DNA of 64,000 bases from the NCBI GenBank assembly GCA_018399285.1, contig JAGYOW010000002.1:82818-146817 (forward strand), given 5' to 3'. This document shows positions 8,962 to 19,326 of the stretch, in pieces; the first letter of the stretch is position 1, and every line of letters begins with the position of its first letter. The translations under genes were made by a program, and so were the position numbers. Below the pieces are notes generated by a model. It searched no databases. It was not told where the DNA came from and saw only the letters and a program-made list of their open reading frames with translations. This stretch comes from Desulfotignum sp. (GTDB lineage Bacteria > Desulfobacterota > Desulfobacteria > Desulfobacterales > Desulfobacteraceae).

Positions 8962-10584
8962 TCAAAAGCCAGAAGATTGGATGTTGTGTTCGCGGGTCTT
9001 GTGAAACTGGATGTCCGGCCATTCTTCCATGACAAATCCCAGCTGGTATTCGCTGGTGGTCATGAACGTCAGGCACCTTTCCGCATCCAGGGCAAGGCTG
9101 GACTCGTTTTTCTGCCGGAAACGTTTCAGCATTTTTTCATCCTCGCAGGTAACCCATCTGGCCACGGACAGGTCAATGGATTCATACCCGGCATTGACAT
9201 TGTATTCCGCTTTAAGCCGGGCCATGGTCACGTCAAACTGCAGCACGCCCACGGCTCCGATCACGTGCATGTTTCCCATCAACGGCCGGAACACCTGGAT
9301 GGTACCTTCTTCAGCCAGCTGGGTCAATCCCTTGTTCAACGACTTGGTTTTGAGGGGATCCTTGAGCAGGACCCGCCGGAAATGCTCGGGCGCAAAACTG
9401 GGAATCCCTAAAAATGTCAGCGGCTCTTTGGTGGTGAACGTATCCCCGATTTTGATGGTGCCGTGATTGTGGATCCCGATAATGTCACCGGGATAGGCTT
9501 CTTCCACATGGCTGCGTTCCTGGGCCATGAACATGGTGGCATTGGACAGGCGGATCTCTTTTCCGATGCGGTGATGTTTCACCTTCATCCCTTTGACAAA
9601 CTTGCCGGAACAGATGCGGAAAAATGCGATCCGGTCCCGGTGTTCCGGGTCCATGTTGGCCTGAATCTTAAAGGCAAACCCTGAAAAATCATTTTCCATG
9701 GGGTTGACATCCCGGGACTGGGCCGGCCGGATCCCGGGCGGGGGCGCAATTTTCACAAACGCATCCAGCATTTCCTTGACCCCGAAATTGTTGATGGCGG
9801 AACCGAAAAACACCGGGGTCTGGGTCCCTGAAAGATACAAGGACATGTCAAAGGGATCGGATGCCCCTTTGATGAGCTCCACATCTTCTCTGAGCTGATC
9901 CGCCTGGGATGAAGAAATCAGTTCATCCAGCCGGGGATCGGACAAATCCTGAATCATGATACCATCATCATCTTTGGGCGTATATCCCGGAGTGAAAATC
10001 CCCAGTTCTCTGGTTTCGAAATTATACACCCCTTTAAACCGCTTGCCCATGCCGATGGGCCATGTCAACGGCACGCATTCGATCTGGAGTTTGTCTTCGA
10101 TATCCTCAAAAATATCCAGCGGATCCAGCCCTTCCCTGTCCAGTTTGTTGATAAAGGTGATGATGGGGGTGTTGCGCATGCGGCACACCTCCATGAGTTT
10201 CCGGGTCTGGGGCTCCACGCCTTTGGCATTGTCGATGATCATGACCGCGCAGTCCACGGCCGTGAGCACCCGGTAGGTATCTTCGGAAAAATCCTGATGC
10301 CCGGGCGTGTCCAGCAGATTGATCTCATACCCTTTGTATTCAAACTTCATGACTGAAGAGGAAACGGAAATACCGCGTTCCTGTTCAATGGACAGAAAAT
10401 CGGACAACGCGGCCCGGTCGGTTTTTCTGGATTTCACGGCACCGGCCTGGGTGATGGCCCCGCCGAACAGCAGCAGTTTTTCGGTCAAAGTGGTTTTCCC
10501 GGCATCCGGGTGGGAAATAATGGCAAAGGTCCGGCGTTTATTGATCTCCCGAACCCTTGCCCTGTCTATGGTGTCTGATTCCAT
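8962..10584 (-). CDS. prfC: Peptide chain release factor 3
   Basis: Translational GTPase that removes RF1/RF2 from the ribosome after peptide release. G1 is [15 protein letters not shown] near residues 24-38, followed by G3 DTPGHQDF and G4 NKLDRE. The length (540 residues) and the C-terminal domain ([14 protein letters not shown]) are those of RF3 rather than EF-G. The start at 10584 is preceded by TAAGGATACC, an acceptable ribosome-binding site. First gene of the prfC-serC-serA-oxidoreductase-rsmE operon, driven by the promoter at 10648-10676. Confidence 0.95.
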   Translation of the reverse strand: MESDTIDRARVREINKRRTFAIISHPDAGKTTLTEKLLLFGGAITQAGAVKSRKTDRAALSDFLSIEQERGISVSSSVMKFEYKGYEINLLDTPGHQDFSEDTYRVLTAVDCAVMIIDNAKGVEPQTRKLMEVCRMRNTPIITFINKLDREGLDPLDIFEDIEDKLQIECVPLTWPIGMGKRFKGVYNFETRELGIFTPGYTPKDDDGIMIQDLSDPRLDELISSSQADQLREDVELIKGASDPFDMSLYLSGTQTPVFFGSAINNFGVKEMLDAFVKIAPPPGIRPAQSRDVNPMENDFSGFAFKIQANMDPEHRDRIAFFRICSGKFVKGMKVKHHRIGKEIRLSNATMFMAQERSHVEEAYPGDIIGIHNHGTIKIGDTFTTKEPLTFLGIPSFAPEHFRRVLLKDPLKTKSLNKGLTQLAEEGTIQVFRPLMGNMHVIGAVGVLQFDVTMARLKAEYNVNAGYESIDLSVARWVTCEDEKMLKRFRQKNESSLALDAERCLTFMTTSEYQLGFVMEEWPDIQFHKTREHNIQSSGF

Positions 10585-10613
10585 TCACTGGTATCCTTAG
10601 TCGACATCTTATG

Positions 10614-10627
10614 TTTGCATATGCAAA
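10614..10627. promoter_or_regulatory. Perfect 14-bp palindrome in the prfC leader
   Basis: TTTGCATATGCAAA is identical to its own reverse complement and sits about 30 bases upstream of the prfC start, just downstream of the predicted transcription start. A second self-complementary AT-rich stretch, AAATTTAAATTT (10625-10636), overlaps it. A dimeric repressor site is the simplest reading; chance in AT-rich leader DNA is the alternative. Confidence 0.4.
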
Positions 10628-10647
10628 TTTAAATTTTCTTTCCCCAT

Positions 10648-10676
10648 ATATTACCATATTCCACATGATCCGACAA
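10648..10676 (-). promoter_or_regulatory. Sigma-70 promoter of the prfC-serC-serA operon
   Basis: On the minus strand TTGTCG (10676-10671) and TAATAT (10653-10648) are separated by 17 bases. Transcription would start near 10641, leaving a leader of about 57 bases that contains the 14-bp palindrome. Confidence 0.6.
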
Positions 10677-10749
10677 TTTAATATAACAAACCCGGGTTCG
10701 ATGCCTGTGACTCTGATTCGGGGAAACCCGGAATTCATGGATAAAAAAA

Positions 10750-12105
10750 TTACTGAGGTCCGGAATGCTGGATCTCTCTACCGATGCCATGATATTCAAA
10801 TCCGAATTCCGTCACTTCTTCCGGATCATACTGGTTTCTGCCGTCAAAAAGGATTGTTTTTTTCATCAACTTTCGCATGCGTTTGAAATCCGGCTGCCGA
10901 AACGCCTTCCATTCCGTCACCAGAATCAAAGCGTCTGTATTTTCCAGCACCTGGTACGGATCATCCATCAGGGCCAGTTGACCCGTGTCCAACCATTTGT
11001 CAGGTATCTCTCTGACCGCCTGAGACATCGCCACCGGGTCATAGGCTTTTACAGTCGCGCCTGCTGTGATGATATCCGATAAAAGAACAATGGACGCCGC
11101 TTCCCGCATGTCGTCGGTACCGGGTTTGAATGCCAGTCCCCACAGAGCAAAGCTTCGGCCGGTCAGATCCGAACCGAACCGGGATTTGATTTTATTGCCC
11201 AAAACATGCTTCTGTCGATTATTGCGTTCCTCCACCGCAGCCAGTACGGATGGGTGGATCCCGATATCTGCGGCGGTTTTGATCAACGCCCTCACATCTT
11301 TGGGAAAACAGGACCCCCCATACCCGCAACCAGGATAAATAAACGAAAATCCGATGCGTGTGTCCGAACCGATGCCTTTTCTGACATTTTCCACATCCAC
11401 GTTCAATTGTTCACAGATGGTGGCGATCTCGTTCATAAATGAAATCCGGGTGGCCAGCATGGCATTGGCCGCATACTTGGTCATCTCCGCATCTCTTACA
11501 TTCATGAAAATCATTTTATCCCGGTTCATGGAAAACGGTGCATAGAGCCGGCGCATAACTTTGGCGGCCCGGTCTGAATTCACTCCCACAATGATGCGGT
11601 CCGGTTTGAGAAAATCACGGATAGCGGCCCCTTCCTTGAGAAATTCCGGGTTGGACACCACATCGAATGTCAGGTTCACATCCCGGCATGACAGCTCGGA
11701 TTTCACCACCTGAGCGACCTGATCCGCTGTGCCGACCGGTACTGTTGATTTGTCCACGATGACTGCATAATCCGTCATATGGCGTCCGATCTGCCGGGCC
11801 ACCTCAAGCACATATTTTAAATCTGCCGACCCGTTCTCCCCCGGCGGGGTACCCACGGCAATGAAAAAAATCTGACAGTCCTCGGCAGCTTCGGCCAGAC
11901 AGGTGGTAAACTGCAGTGTTCCATCCTGCATATTTTCCCGGACCATTTTTTCCAGACCTGGTTCATAAATAGGCAATACTCCCTGTTTCAGGGAATCAAT
12001 CTTTTTTTTGTCAATATCCACGCAGGTGACCTGGCTGCCCATTTCAGCAAAACATGCCCCAGTAACCAGTCCCACGTAGCCTGTGCCGATAATCGTTAAT
12101 TTCAT
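10750..12105 (-). CDS. ugd: UDP-glucose 6-dehydrogenase
   Basis: NAD-dependent two-step oxidation of UDP-glucose to UDP-glucuronate for surface polysaccharides. The start at 12105 places MKLTIIGTGYVG at the N-terminus with AGGAAAC upstream; the in-frame extension to 12180 is AT-rich and not conserved. The catalytic cysteine lies in PGCGYGGSCFPKDV, and NAD binding is GTGYVGLVTG. 451 residues. The product is the substrate for the UDP-glucuronate 4-epimerase at 14923-15930, so ugd and the epimerase likely work in one pathway although separated by pepN. Divergent from pepN over a 201-bp gap. Confidence 0.93.
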   Translation of the reverse strand: MKLTIIGTGYVGLVTGACFAEMGSQVTCVDIDKKKIDSLKQGVLPIYEPGLEKMVRENMQDGTLQFTTCLAEAAEDCQIFFIAVGTPPGENGSADLKYVLEVARQIGRHMTDYAVIVDKSTVPVGTADQVAQVVKSELSCRDVNLTFDVVSNPEFLKEGAAIRDFLKPDRIIVGVNSDRAAKVMRRLYAPFSMNRDKMIFMNVRDAEMTKYAANAMLATRISFMNEIATICEQLNVDVENVRKGIGSDTRIGFSFIYPGCGYGGSCFPKDVRALIKTAADIGIHPSVLAAVEERNNRQKHVLGNKIKSRFGSDLTGRSFALWGLAFKPGTDDMREAASIVLLSDIITAGATVKAYDPVAMSQAVREIPDKWLDTGQLALMDDPYQVLENTDALILVTEWKAFRQPDFKRMRKLMKKTILFDGRNQYDPEEVTEFGFEYHGIGREIQHSGPQ

Positions 12106-12196
12106 AATTTGTTTCCTGATCGTCAATTTTTTTATTAGGTTTTTGCCAAAATTGCTTTGTCTGTTTAATACATACCACACGATAATTCAACCAATC

Positions 12197-12222
12197 CTTG
12201 TCTCAATAAATGCAAAGACAAG
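12197..12222. repeat. Inverted repeat in the ugd/pepN divergent region
   Basis: CTTGTCT at 12197-12203 and AGACAAG at 12216-12222 are perfect 7-bp inverted arms around 12 bases. The element lies about 95 bases upstream of ugd and 85 upstream of pepN, where it could serve as an operator for ugd. No matching repeat was noticed elsewhere in the window. Confidence 0.3.
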
Positions 12223-12269
12223 AATTTGAAAGTGCCGGAATCCAAATCCCTTTCCCTTCTCACCCCATA

Positions 12270-12298
12270 TTGACAAGCTCTGTCATTCCAATTATTCT
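12270..12298 (+). promoter_or_regulatory. Sigma-70 promoter of pepN, probably leaderless
   Basis: TTGACA (12270-12275), a 17-base spacer and TATTCT (12293-12298). The expected start of transcription, about 12305, is at or two bases before the pepN ATG at 12307, and no Shine-Dalgarno sequence precedes that ATG. Confidence 0.55.
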
Positions 12299-12306
12299 AT
12301 TTTATT

Positions 12307-14919
12307 ATGACAACACACGATTTAGTATTACTCAAAGACTATACCCCACCTGATTTTCTGGTGGACCGGGTGACATTTGTTTTCGACATCCGACCCCAAG
12401 ACACCCGGGTGACTTCGACGTTGACTCTTTACAAAAACCCGGACAAACTCAGGAAATCCTCTGTTCTGAAAATGGATATGGGAGATTTCAAGATTCTGTC
12501 CGTGAAACTGGATGATCAGGTTCTGTCTTCCCGGGATTTTCAGGCAGATGAAAAAAAATTCATTATATCAAAAGTGCCGGATCAGTTTATTTTGCAAACC
12601 CGGACCATGCTTTGTCCGGAAAAAAATACCCGGCTGGAGGGATTGTATCGATCCAGCGGTATTTACTGCACTCAGTGCGAAGCTGAAGGGTTCCGCAACA
12701 TCACCCCGTTTCCGGACCGGCCCGATGTCATGGCCCGGTATACCTGCACCATTATTGCCGATAAAACCGCATGTCCGGTGCTGTTGTCCAACGGCAATCC
12801 TGTGGAGAAAGGGGATCTTCCGGACAACCGGCACTATGTGACATGGGAGGATCCGTTCAAAAAACCCTGTTATCTGTTTGCTCTGGTGGCCGGCAATCTG
12901 TCTTGGAATGAGTCGCCGTTTGTCACCCGGTCCGGAAAGCAGATCACTTTGAAAATCTTTGCAGAGCCGGAAAACATCGACAAGTGTCATCATGCCATGC
13001 GCTGCCTCAAACAGGCCGTCAAATGGGATGAGGAACGGTTCAATCTCGAATATGACCTGGATCTGTATCAGATTGTGGCCATCAATGATTTCAATGCCGG
13101 TGCCATGGAAAACAAGGGGTTGAACATTTTCAATGCCAAATATGTGCTTGCCGACCCGGCCACGGCCACAGATGACGATTTCATGAACATCCAGCGGGTG
13201 ATCGGGCATGAATATTTTCACAACTGGACCGGTAACCGGGTTACCCTGAAAAACTGGTTCCAGCTCAGCCTGAAAGAAGGGCTGACTGTTTTCAGGGACC
13301 AGGAGTTCACCTCGGATTTGAATTCCCGATCTGTGGAGCGCATCAGCAATGTCAAAACACTTCGATCCCTGCAGTTTCCGGAGGACAGCGGACCCATGGC
13401 CCACCCGGTGCGGCCGGACGCCTATATCAAGATGGACAATTTTTACACCATGACCGTGTATGAAAAAGGCGCGGAACTGATCCGCATGATCCATCAGCTT
13501 TTAGGGGAAGCTGCATTTCAACAGGGAATGGCTTTATATTTTGAGCAATTTGACGGAATGGCCGTCACGGTCGAAGATTTTTTGTCTGTCATGGCACAGG
13601 CCGGCCATATGGAAATGACCCAGTTCAAGCGGTGGTATACCCAGTCCGGTACGCCCACAGTGACCGTGACCCGGTCTTATGACCCGGACACCCGGACCCT
13701 GTCTGTGACCTTTGCCCAACACACACTTCCCGACAGAAACCAGTCTGAAAAACAGCCGTTGCATATTCCCATCCGCATGGGATTGATTGATCCCGGGGGC
13801 AAAGACATCATTCCGGAACAGGAATCATTGATCCAGATGACGGATGACACACACACTGTGGCGTTTCAGAACGTGCCTTCCGGCACCCTGCCCTCGGTAT
13901 TCCGGCAGTTTTCCGCCCCGGTCAAGATATCCACTGATCTTTCAGATGAAGAACTGGCGTTTCTCATGGCCCATGACACCGATGACTTCAACCGGTGGGA
14001 TGCGGCCCAGACGTTGTTCAACAAAGAGATTCGGCTCCTGGTGTCCGCCATCTCCCAGCACCGGCCGTTGATTGTATCACAGAACCTGGTCCAGGCATTT
14101 GAAACCGCTTTATCGGACCGGTCCGCAGACCGGGCATTTCTGGCCAAAGCCCTGGCCATTCCCCAGGAAACGGAACTGGCAAATCAGTTTGACGTTATTG
14201 ATGTGGATGGCATCCATACAGCCAGACAACATTTGAAAACCCACCTGGCCGCCACGCTTACCCCTTTGTTTTTAAAAACCATTGACCAATGCGGCCATTC
14301 CGATCCCGGAAGCCTTTCCATCCGGGATATCGGGAACAGAAGTCTGAGAAACCTGGCAATATCCTATTTGGCTGGCCTTGGTACAGCATCTGCCCATGAC
14401 ATCGTTTGGAAGGCATTTCTGACGGCTGACAACATGACCGATGAATTTACCTGCTTCAAAACCCTTTGCACCACCACCCCTGTATTGAAACAAAAAAGCG
14501 CGGCCCGGTTTTATGACAAATGGTTTCATAACCCTCTGGTGATGGACAAGTGGTTTTATGTCCAGGCGATTTCTCCTTTGGCCGATACGTTGTCATGTGT
14601 GATGGATCTGGTGAAACATCCGAATTTCACGTTGACCAATCCCAACCGGGTCCGGGCACTGATTTACGGATTTGCCATGAATAATCCCGTTCATTTTCAT
14701 GAAAAATCCGGCAACGGATATGGGTTTATCACGGACAGAATCCTGGAATTGGACACAATCAACCACCAGATCGCGGCCCGGCTGACCGGATGCTTCAATC
14801 AATGGAAAAAATATGATTCCCACCGACGGGTTTTAATGAAACAATCCCTTGAAACCCTGGCTGCGGCCCCGAATCTGTCCACCAATGTATTTGAGATCGT
14901 GTCCCGGGCCCTGACTTGA
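12307..14919 (+). CDS. pepN: Aminopeptidase N (M1 family, alanyl aminopeptidase)
   Basis: Zinc metallo-exopeptidase of 870 residues, cytoplasmic, trimming N-terminal residues from peptides. It shows the M1 exopeptidase motif GAMENKGLN, the zinc site HEYFHNWTGNRV (HExxH) and the downstream Glu region LKEGLTVFRDQEF, followed by the long helical C-terminal part seen in E. coli PepN (DUF3458 type). The N-terminus aligns with E. coli PepN from DYTPPDF, so the ATG at 12307 looks right even though no ribosome-binding site precedes it. The 3' end meets the epimerase gene tail to tail with only three bases between stops. Confidence 0.95.
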   Translation: MTTHDLVLLKDYTPPDFLVDRVTFVFDIRPQDTRVTSTLTLYKNPDKLRKSSVLKMDMGDFKILSVKLDDQVLSSRDFQADEKKFIISKVPDQFILQTRTMLCPEKNTRLEGLYRSSGIYCTQCEAEGFRNITPFPDRPDVMARYTCTIIADKTACPVLLSNGNPVEKGDLPDNRHYVTWEDPFKKPCYLFALVAGNLSWNESPFVTRSGKQITLKIFAEPENIDKCHHAMRCLKQAVKWDEERFNLEYDLDLYQIVAINDFNAGAMENKGLNIFNAKYVLADPATATDDDFMNIQRVIGHEYFHNWTGNRVTLKNWFQLSLKEGLTVFRDQEFTSDLNSRSVERISNVKTLRSLQFPEDSGPMAHPVRPDAYIKMDNFYTMTVYEKGAELIRMIHQLLGEAAFQQGMALYFEQFDGMAVTVEDFLSVMAQAGHMEMTQFKRWYTQSGTPTVTVTRSYDPDTRTLSVTFAQHTLPDRNQSEKQPLHIPIRMGLIDPGGKDIIPEQESLIQMTDDTHTVAFQNVPSGTLPSVFRQFSAPVKISTDLSDEELAFLMAHDTDDFNRWDAAQTLFNKEIRLLVSAISQHRPLIVSQNLVQAFETALSDRSADRAFLAKALAIPQETELANQFDVIDVDGIHTARQHLKTHLAATLTPLFLKTIDQCGHSDPGSLSIRDIGNRSLRNLAISYLAGLGTASAHDIVWKAFLTADNMTDEFTCFKTLCTTTPVLKQKSAARFYDKWFHNPLVMDKWFYVQAISPLADTLSCVMDLVKHPNFTLTNPNRVRALIYGFAMNNPVHFHEKSGNGYGFITDRILELDTINHQIAARLTGCFNQWKKYDSHRRVLMKQSLETLAAAPNLSTNVFEIVSRALT

Positions 14920-14922
14920 TAT

Positions 14923-15930
14923 CTATCGGCCATAATAAGCCAGGTACCAATCCACAAACTGTTGAATGCCCCGGGGCACAGGCGTGGATGGCTTAAAACC
15001 GGTATCAGCTATCAGATCGCTGACGTCGGCATAGGTGGCTGGCACATCCCCGGGCTGAAGCGGCAAATATTCTATTGTGGCTTTTTTGCCTAAAGCGGTT
15101 TCAATGGCTTTGACAAAATCCATCAGCGCCACGGGCTGGTTGTTGCCGATATTGTACAGCCGATAAGGTGCGCAGCTTGATGACGGATCCGGCCGGTCCG
15201 AAGACCAGTCCGGGTTTGCTTCCGGAATCCGGTTCATGACCCGGATCACCCCTTCCACAATATCATCGATATAAGTGAAATCCCGCTGCATTTTCCCGTG
15301 GTTGAACACTTTGATGGGCTCGTTTTTCAAAATTGCTTTGGTAAACAGGAACAGCGCCATGTCCGGCCGGCCCCAGGGACCGTACACCGTGAAAAAGCGC
15401 AGACCGGTTGTCGGCAGATTGTATAGATAACTGTAGGTGTGGGCCATCAGTTCGTTGGCTTTTTTGGATGCAGCATACAGGCTGATGGGATGATCCACGT
15501 TCTGGTGCACGGAAAACGGCATATGGGTATTTAAACCGTACACGGACGAGGAGGATGCATACACCAGGTGTTTCACCTTGCTGTGGCGGCATCCTTCCAG
15601 AATATTTGCAAACCCGGTCAGGTTGCTGTCCACATATGTGGCTGGATTTTCGATGCTGTGGCGCACCCCGGCCTGGGCCGCCAGGTTCACCACGCAGTCA
15701 AACGCGTGGGAAGCAAACAAAGCCGCCATGTTCTGACGGTCTGCCAGGTCCAGTTTCTGAAACACAAAGCCCGGCTGTTTCTCCAGCCGGGCCAGACGGG
15801 CCTGCTTCAGGGTTACATCATAATAATCATTGAGATTGTCAATGCCGTAAACCGTATGCCCTGACTCCAGCAGGCGTGCACTCAGGCTGTAGCCGATAAA
15901 TCCGGCAGCGCCGGTGACAAGAACGTTCAT
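14923..15930 (-). CDS. UDP-glucuronate 4-epimerase (SDR family)
   Basis: Extended short-chain dehydrogenase of 335 residues. The Rossmann motif is GAAGFIG at the N-terminus, with the [14 protein letters not shown] stretch characteristic of UDP-glucuronate/galacturonate epimerases, and the catalytic YAASK (YxxxK) near residue 150. It would convert UDP-glucuronate made by Ugd to UDP-galacturonate for lipopolysaccharide or capsule. Its ATG overlaps the stop of the CysZ-like gene by four bases (ATGA). A different nucleotide-sugar substrate is possible within this family. Confidence 0.85.
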   Translation of the reverse strand: MNVLVTGAAGFIGYSLSARLLESGHTVYGIDNLNDYYDVTLKQARLARLEKQPGFVFQKLDLADRQNMAALFASHAFDCVVNLAAQAGVRHSIENPATYVDSNLTGFANILEGCRHSKVKHLVYASSSSVYGLNTHMPFSVHQNVDHPISLYAASKKANELMAHTYSYLYNLPTTGLRFFTVYGPWGRPDMALFLFTKAILKNEPIKVFNHGKMQRDFTYIDDIVEGVIRVMNRIPEANPDWSSDRPDPSSSCAPYRLYNIGNNQPVALMDFVKAIETALGKKATIEYLPLQPGDVPATYADVSDLIADTGFKPSTPVPRGIQQFVDWYLAYYGR

Positions 15931-16652
15931 TTCAATTCCTTTTCAAGTTTGTGAATATGATACAATGTGGCCCCCACCGGGGCAAATGAGAGTGTCAGAA
16001 TATTGAACCAGGGAACAATGAGCAGCAGACCGAACCCGATATGAAAGCCTAAGTTCTGCCGCAGAAACCCGAATCGATCCCTGAACGGGCGCATCTGTCT
16101 GGCCGGGACCAGATCGGTATTGTCCCAGGCCAGAAACACCCCGGCGGTGATGGCCGACAAAAAGAAAATCACCGGCCCCAGGGGGGTAAAAAAGCCCGCC
16201 ACCATGATGACAATGGTGATGATCATGGGTATGACGGCCCGGGGAATTTCCTGAAAAACCAAATACCCTGCCAGCTTGATCCAGGAACCGTCAGCATAGG
16301 TGATCTCTTTTCCCAGAACAATTTTTTCCGTGACCCGGGACATATAGTCCATGATGAATACATTGAAACACACCTGAGCCACCAGATAGGCCACCACCAC
16401 ACTCAAGGCGGCCAGTACCAGGGACAGCAGCCAGGACACCAGGTGCCAGACATAGACCAGAACCCCGCTGTCCGGCAGGGTCCAGATCCCGGACATGATC
16501 GCGTCATGATTCAATAAAATCATTCCTGAAAACAACACCGTCAGAATCAGGATGACGGCAAACCGCAACAGTCCGAGCCACAGCAGTTGCGGATGACGTA
16601 ATGACAGCGTCATCCCCTGAATATTGTATTGAATGCCTCGAAAAAAATCCAT
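15927..16652 (-). CDS. CysZ/EI24-like integral membrane protein
   Basis: About 241 residues with several long hydrophobic segments, beginning MDFFRGIQY as in the EI24/CysZ family. E. coli CysZ is a sulfate channel, so a sulfate-related role is conceivable here, but family membership alone does not prove the substrate. I choose the ATG at 16652 because AAGGA lies eight bases upstream; an ATG at 16667 is in frame and has no clear ribosome site. It is translationally coupled to the downstream epimerase. Divergent from the aminotransferase gene. Confidence 0.75.
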   Translation of the reverse strand: MDFFRGIQYNIQGMTLSLRHPQLLWLGLLRFAVILILTVLFSGMILLNHDAIMSGIWTLPDSGVLVYVWHLVSWLLSLVLAALSVVVAYLVAQVCFNVFIMDYMSRVTEKIVLGKEITYADGSWIKLAGYLVFQEIPRAVIPMIITIVIMVAGFFTPLGPVIFFLSAITAGVFLAWDNTDLVPARQMRPFRDRFGFLRQNLGFHIGFGLLLIVPWFNILTLSFAPVGATLYHIHKLEKELK

Positions 16653-16753
16653 CCGTGTTCCTTGCATCCCGCAATGATAAGCCTTATTTATGAATTACAA
16701 CTGAATGTGTACTATAAAAACACGCATCACCAAATACAAGGAGATTTTTTTTC

Positions 16754-17587
16754 ATGACCGTTTATTATGTGGATGGGGCATTTGTTCCCGCCCATGAAGC
16801 AATGATCCCGGTGGATGATCTGGCCATTCTCCGGGGTATCGGTATCTGTGATATCATGCGCACTTTTCACGGCAGGCCTTTTTTTGTGGATGCGCATATT
16901 GACCGGCTCATGGATTCCGGAATAAAAATCGGATTGAATCTACCCTGGACCGCCAAAAATATCAAACAGATCGTGTTTCAAACCCTGGAAAAAAATCCAG
17001 GCCTGGATGAAGCCAACATCCGCATTGTCATCACCGGCGGCTCCAGCCCCGATTTTCTGACACCCAACGGCCGCCCCCGGCTGATCATTATGGTCACTCC
17101 CATCAACAAACTGCCGGAAACGTGGTACACCCAGGGGGTCAAAGTGACCAGCCTGGTCCAGGAACGGCCATTGGCCGGTGCCAAGATCACAGCATATCTC
17201 CCGGCCACCATGGCAATGACCCGGGCCAAGGCTGCCGGAGCCATGGAAGTGATTTACATAGACAAAAACCAGAATGCCCTGGAATGCACCACCAGTAATC
17301 TGTTTGCGTTTTTCGGCGATACCCTGGTCACCCCGCCGACGGACGGTATCCTTGAAGGCATTACCCGGAAAGTGATCCTGTCTTTAGCCAGAGACCGGTT
17401 TAAAGTGTCGGAATCCCCCATTCCCTTAGAAAAACTGCTCACTGCTGACGAGGTGTTCATCACCGGCACCAACAAAGGCGTGGTTCCGGTAGTCCGGATT
17501 GATGACACCCCCATTGGAAACGGCAGGCCCGGTTCTCACACCCACACCCTCATGGCCGCTTTGGCCGACCGTTCAAAAAATTTTTAA
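16754..17587 (+). CDS. Class IV PLP aminotransferase (IlvE / D-amino acid aminotransferase / PabC family)
   Basis: 277 residues. The fold-type IV pattern is clear: DDLAILRGIGICD near the N-terminus, the PLP lysine most likely in AKITAYLPA, and the ECTTSNLF and GITRKVIL motifs. Members make branched-chain amino acids, D-amino acids or release pyruvate from aminodeoxychorismate; the sequence alone does not decide between them. AAGGAG is well placed before the ATG. Monocistronic, converging with the cyclase gene 24 bases downstream. Confidence 0.82.
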   Translation: MTVYYVDGAFVPAHEAMIPVDDLAILRGIGICDIMRTFHGRPFFVDAHIDRLMDSGIKIGLNLPWTAKNIKQIVFQTLEKNPGLDEANIRIVITGGSSPDFLTPNGRPRLIIMVTPINKLPETWYTQGVKVTSLVQERPLAGAKITAYLPATMAMTRAKAAGAMEVIYIDKNQNALECTTSNLFAFFGDTLVTPPTDGILEGITRKVILSLARDRFKVSESPIPLEKLLTADEVFITGTNKGVVPVVRIDDTPIGNGRPGSHTHTLMAALADRSKNF

Positions 17588-17611
17588 CCAAAAAATAATG
17601 ACACCTGATGT

Positions 17612-19261
17612 TTAAATACCGGCACAGACATCAGTTATTCCCGAATGCGAATCATCACATTCTGGGTCACAGCAGATCAGATAAGTGTCCTTACTGCAGA
17701 AATCTTTGTAAGAGACCGGGGGCATTTTCCGGATCACAGGCTGTGTCAGGTGAAAGCGGTCCGCAAGAAAATCCAGGAAAGGGATATAGGGTTGCGGTGT
17801 AGAGTCTGTATCTGTTGCCGCCAGTTGCCACAACACCGGGGTGCCTGGATTAACCGTGGCGTTTTCAAGGATCTCCAGCAGTTTTTTTTCGATATGAATC
17901 CCGTTTATTTGGCTCGAGCTTTCCAGACGGGATGCCATGTTCACCGGTTTGCCGATGCTGGTGACAACTTTTCGATTTCGGCTGCCCAAAGGACCTACCA
18001 GTGCGGAACCAAAGGATATGCCGGCCCGGAATCCGATGGAGATGTCATGGATTTTCATCAGCCGATGGACCTGCCGATCCGGATCCATGGGGTGCGTGCC
18101 TTGAGTCAGGATCCGGATCTGGGTGAACACAGCTGTGAGCGCCAGTGTCATGATCATGACCCGTTCCGCCATGCTGGAAGGAATGCCCCGGTCCAGCGGG
18201 TCGAACAACGGGATACTTTCCAGAAACACCGCATCCCCGATAAAATTATCCACCCGGCACCCGTATGCCGCAGCTGTGTTTGCCGTGATTTCATGGCACA
18301 GATTGAGTACCAGAAAAAAATCTTTGGGAGACAGGCGGGTACGCATCCGGTTTGAAGACACCATGTCCATGAATGCGAATACCCCGTTGGGTTCAATCAC
18401 CGGTACCATGTTCAGCTGATCTTCCGTGACTGCGCCCACCGACTGCAGATGCTTGTTCAACGCATCCATTTTTTTTACTTTTTCATTCATTTCAAGAAAT
18501 GTTTTTCTCAGATTTCTTTCCTTGCGCCAGATAATTCTGGCGGCCCTTCGGCCTTTGGCCTGGCCAAGATGGGCGATGGATGCAATTTCGATGGCTGAAA
18601 TCAACTGACCCAGCCGGTTTTTCAATTCCCGCGGATAGGCGACCGGGTCATCCCCTGTTTTTTCAAACAACTTCGGTTCCACGGTGTTGAGGACAATGGC
18701 CCCATAGTCGGGGATGTACACGGAGATGAAATTATCCGGCTTGAACCAGTGAATGATATTCATGTTCACCTGCATATCCGGCAGCACCTCAAACTGCTGG
18801 CCGTCATAAGCGATCACCGTCATATGCTCCCTTAACGGATCGTCAGCCATCTTTTTCCGGGGGATATGGTCAGTGAACAGCATTTTGATGCCGCTGGCAT
18901 AATATTCACTGTGTTTACGGATAACATTGGCAATCACCCCATCCGTCGGGACCCGCCGGCCCTGGATATCTCTTTTGTACAGCCAGATGGGGGAAATACT
19001 GAACCAGCGAAGCAAGGTAGGCCCCACCCATTTTAGGCCGAACCCGGACAGACCCTGACCAGTGAGCTGATGCACCACGCCCCGGTCCCATTGACGGGGA
19101 GGTAAAAACCGCTCCCCGGTATGATTGGTGCCGTAAAGCAATCCAGCCTGCCGGGCATTGAACAGGCGGCGGCTGAATGTCAGCAGCAGTCCCAATACAT
19201 TTTTCTTCCTGAACGCCAAACGTTCAAACCGTTGGATATCCGGTATCTGTGAAAATATCAT
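17612..19261 (-). CDS. Class III adenylate/guanylate cyclase domain protein
   Basis: About 549 residues. The C-terminal cyclase domain (about 300-480) has the first metal Asp in FAFMDM, the second in FIGDAVF, and the transition-state region GKPVNMASRLESS with Asn and Arg present, so catalysis looks possible. The N-terminal 270 residues are unrecognised, without a clear membrane segment, and lead into a charged coiled coil (WRKERNLRKTFLEMNEKVKK). The start at 19261 has AAGGATCATC upstream; a further ATG at 19297 is less supported. It follows mfd by 65 bases on the same strand. Product cAMP or cGMP cannot be told from sequence. Confidence 0.8.
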   Translation of the reverse strand: MIFSQIPDIQRFERLAFRKKNVLGLLLTFSRRLFNARQAGLLYGTNHTGERFLPPRQWDRGVVHQLTGQGLSGFGLKWVGPTLLRWFSISPIWLYKRDIQGRRVPTDGVIANVIRKHSEYYASGIKMLFTDHIPRKKMADDPLREHMTVIAYDGQQFEVLPDMQVNMNIIHWFKPDNFISVYIPDYGAIVLNTVEPKLFEKTGDDPVAYPRELKNRLGQLISAIEIASIAHLGQAKGRRAARIIWRKERNLRKTFLEMNEKVKKMDALNKHLQSVGAVTEDQLNMVPVIEPNGVFAFMDMVSSNRMRTRLSPKDFFLVLNLCHEITANTAAAYGCRVDNFIGDAVFLESIPLFDPLDRGIPSSMAERVMIMTLALTAVFTQIRILTQGTHPMDPDRQVHRLMKIHDISIGFRAGISFGSALVGPLGSRNRKVVTSIGKPVNMASRLESSSQINGIHIEKKLLEILENATVNPGTPVLWQLAATDTDSTPQPYIPFLDFLADRFHLTQPVIRKMPPVSYKDFCSKDTYLICCDPECDDSHSGITDVCAGI

Positions 19262-19326
19262 GATGATCCTTTCCAGATCCAGAAGAACACCGCACATGCG
19301 TCACAAACAGATTGCGTTGAAAGTTA

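Noticed and set aside
10680..10725. A tRNA-like T-loop (GGGTTCGATGCC) upstream of ugd's end
   Set aside because: No acceptor stem or anticodon arm pairs around it on either strand; the 5-bp T-stem also mismatches, so it is a chance motif.
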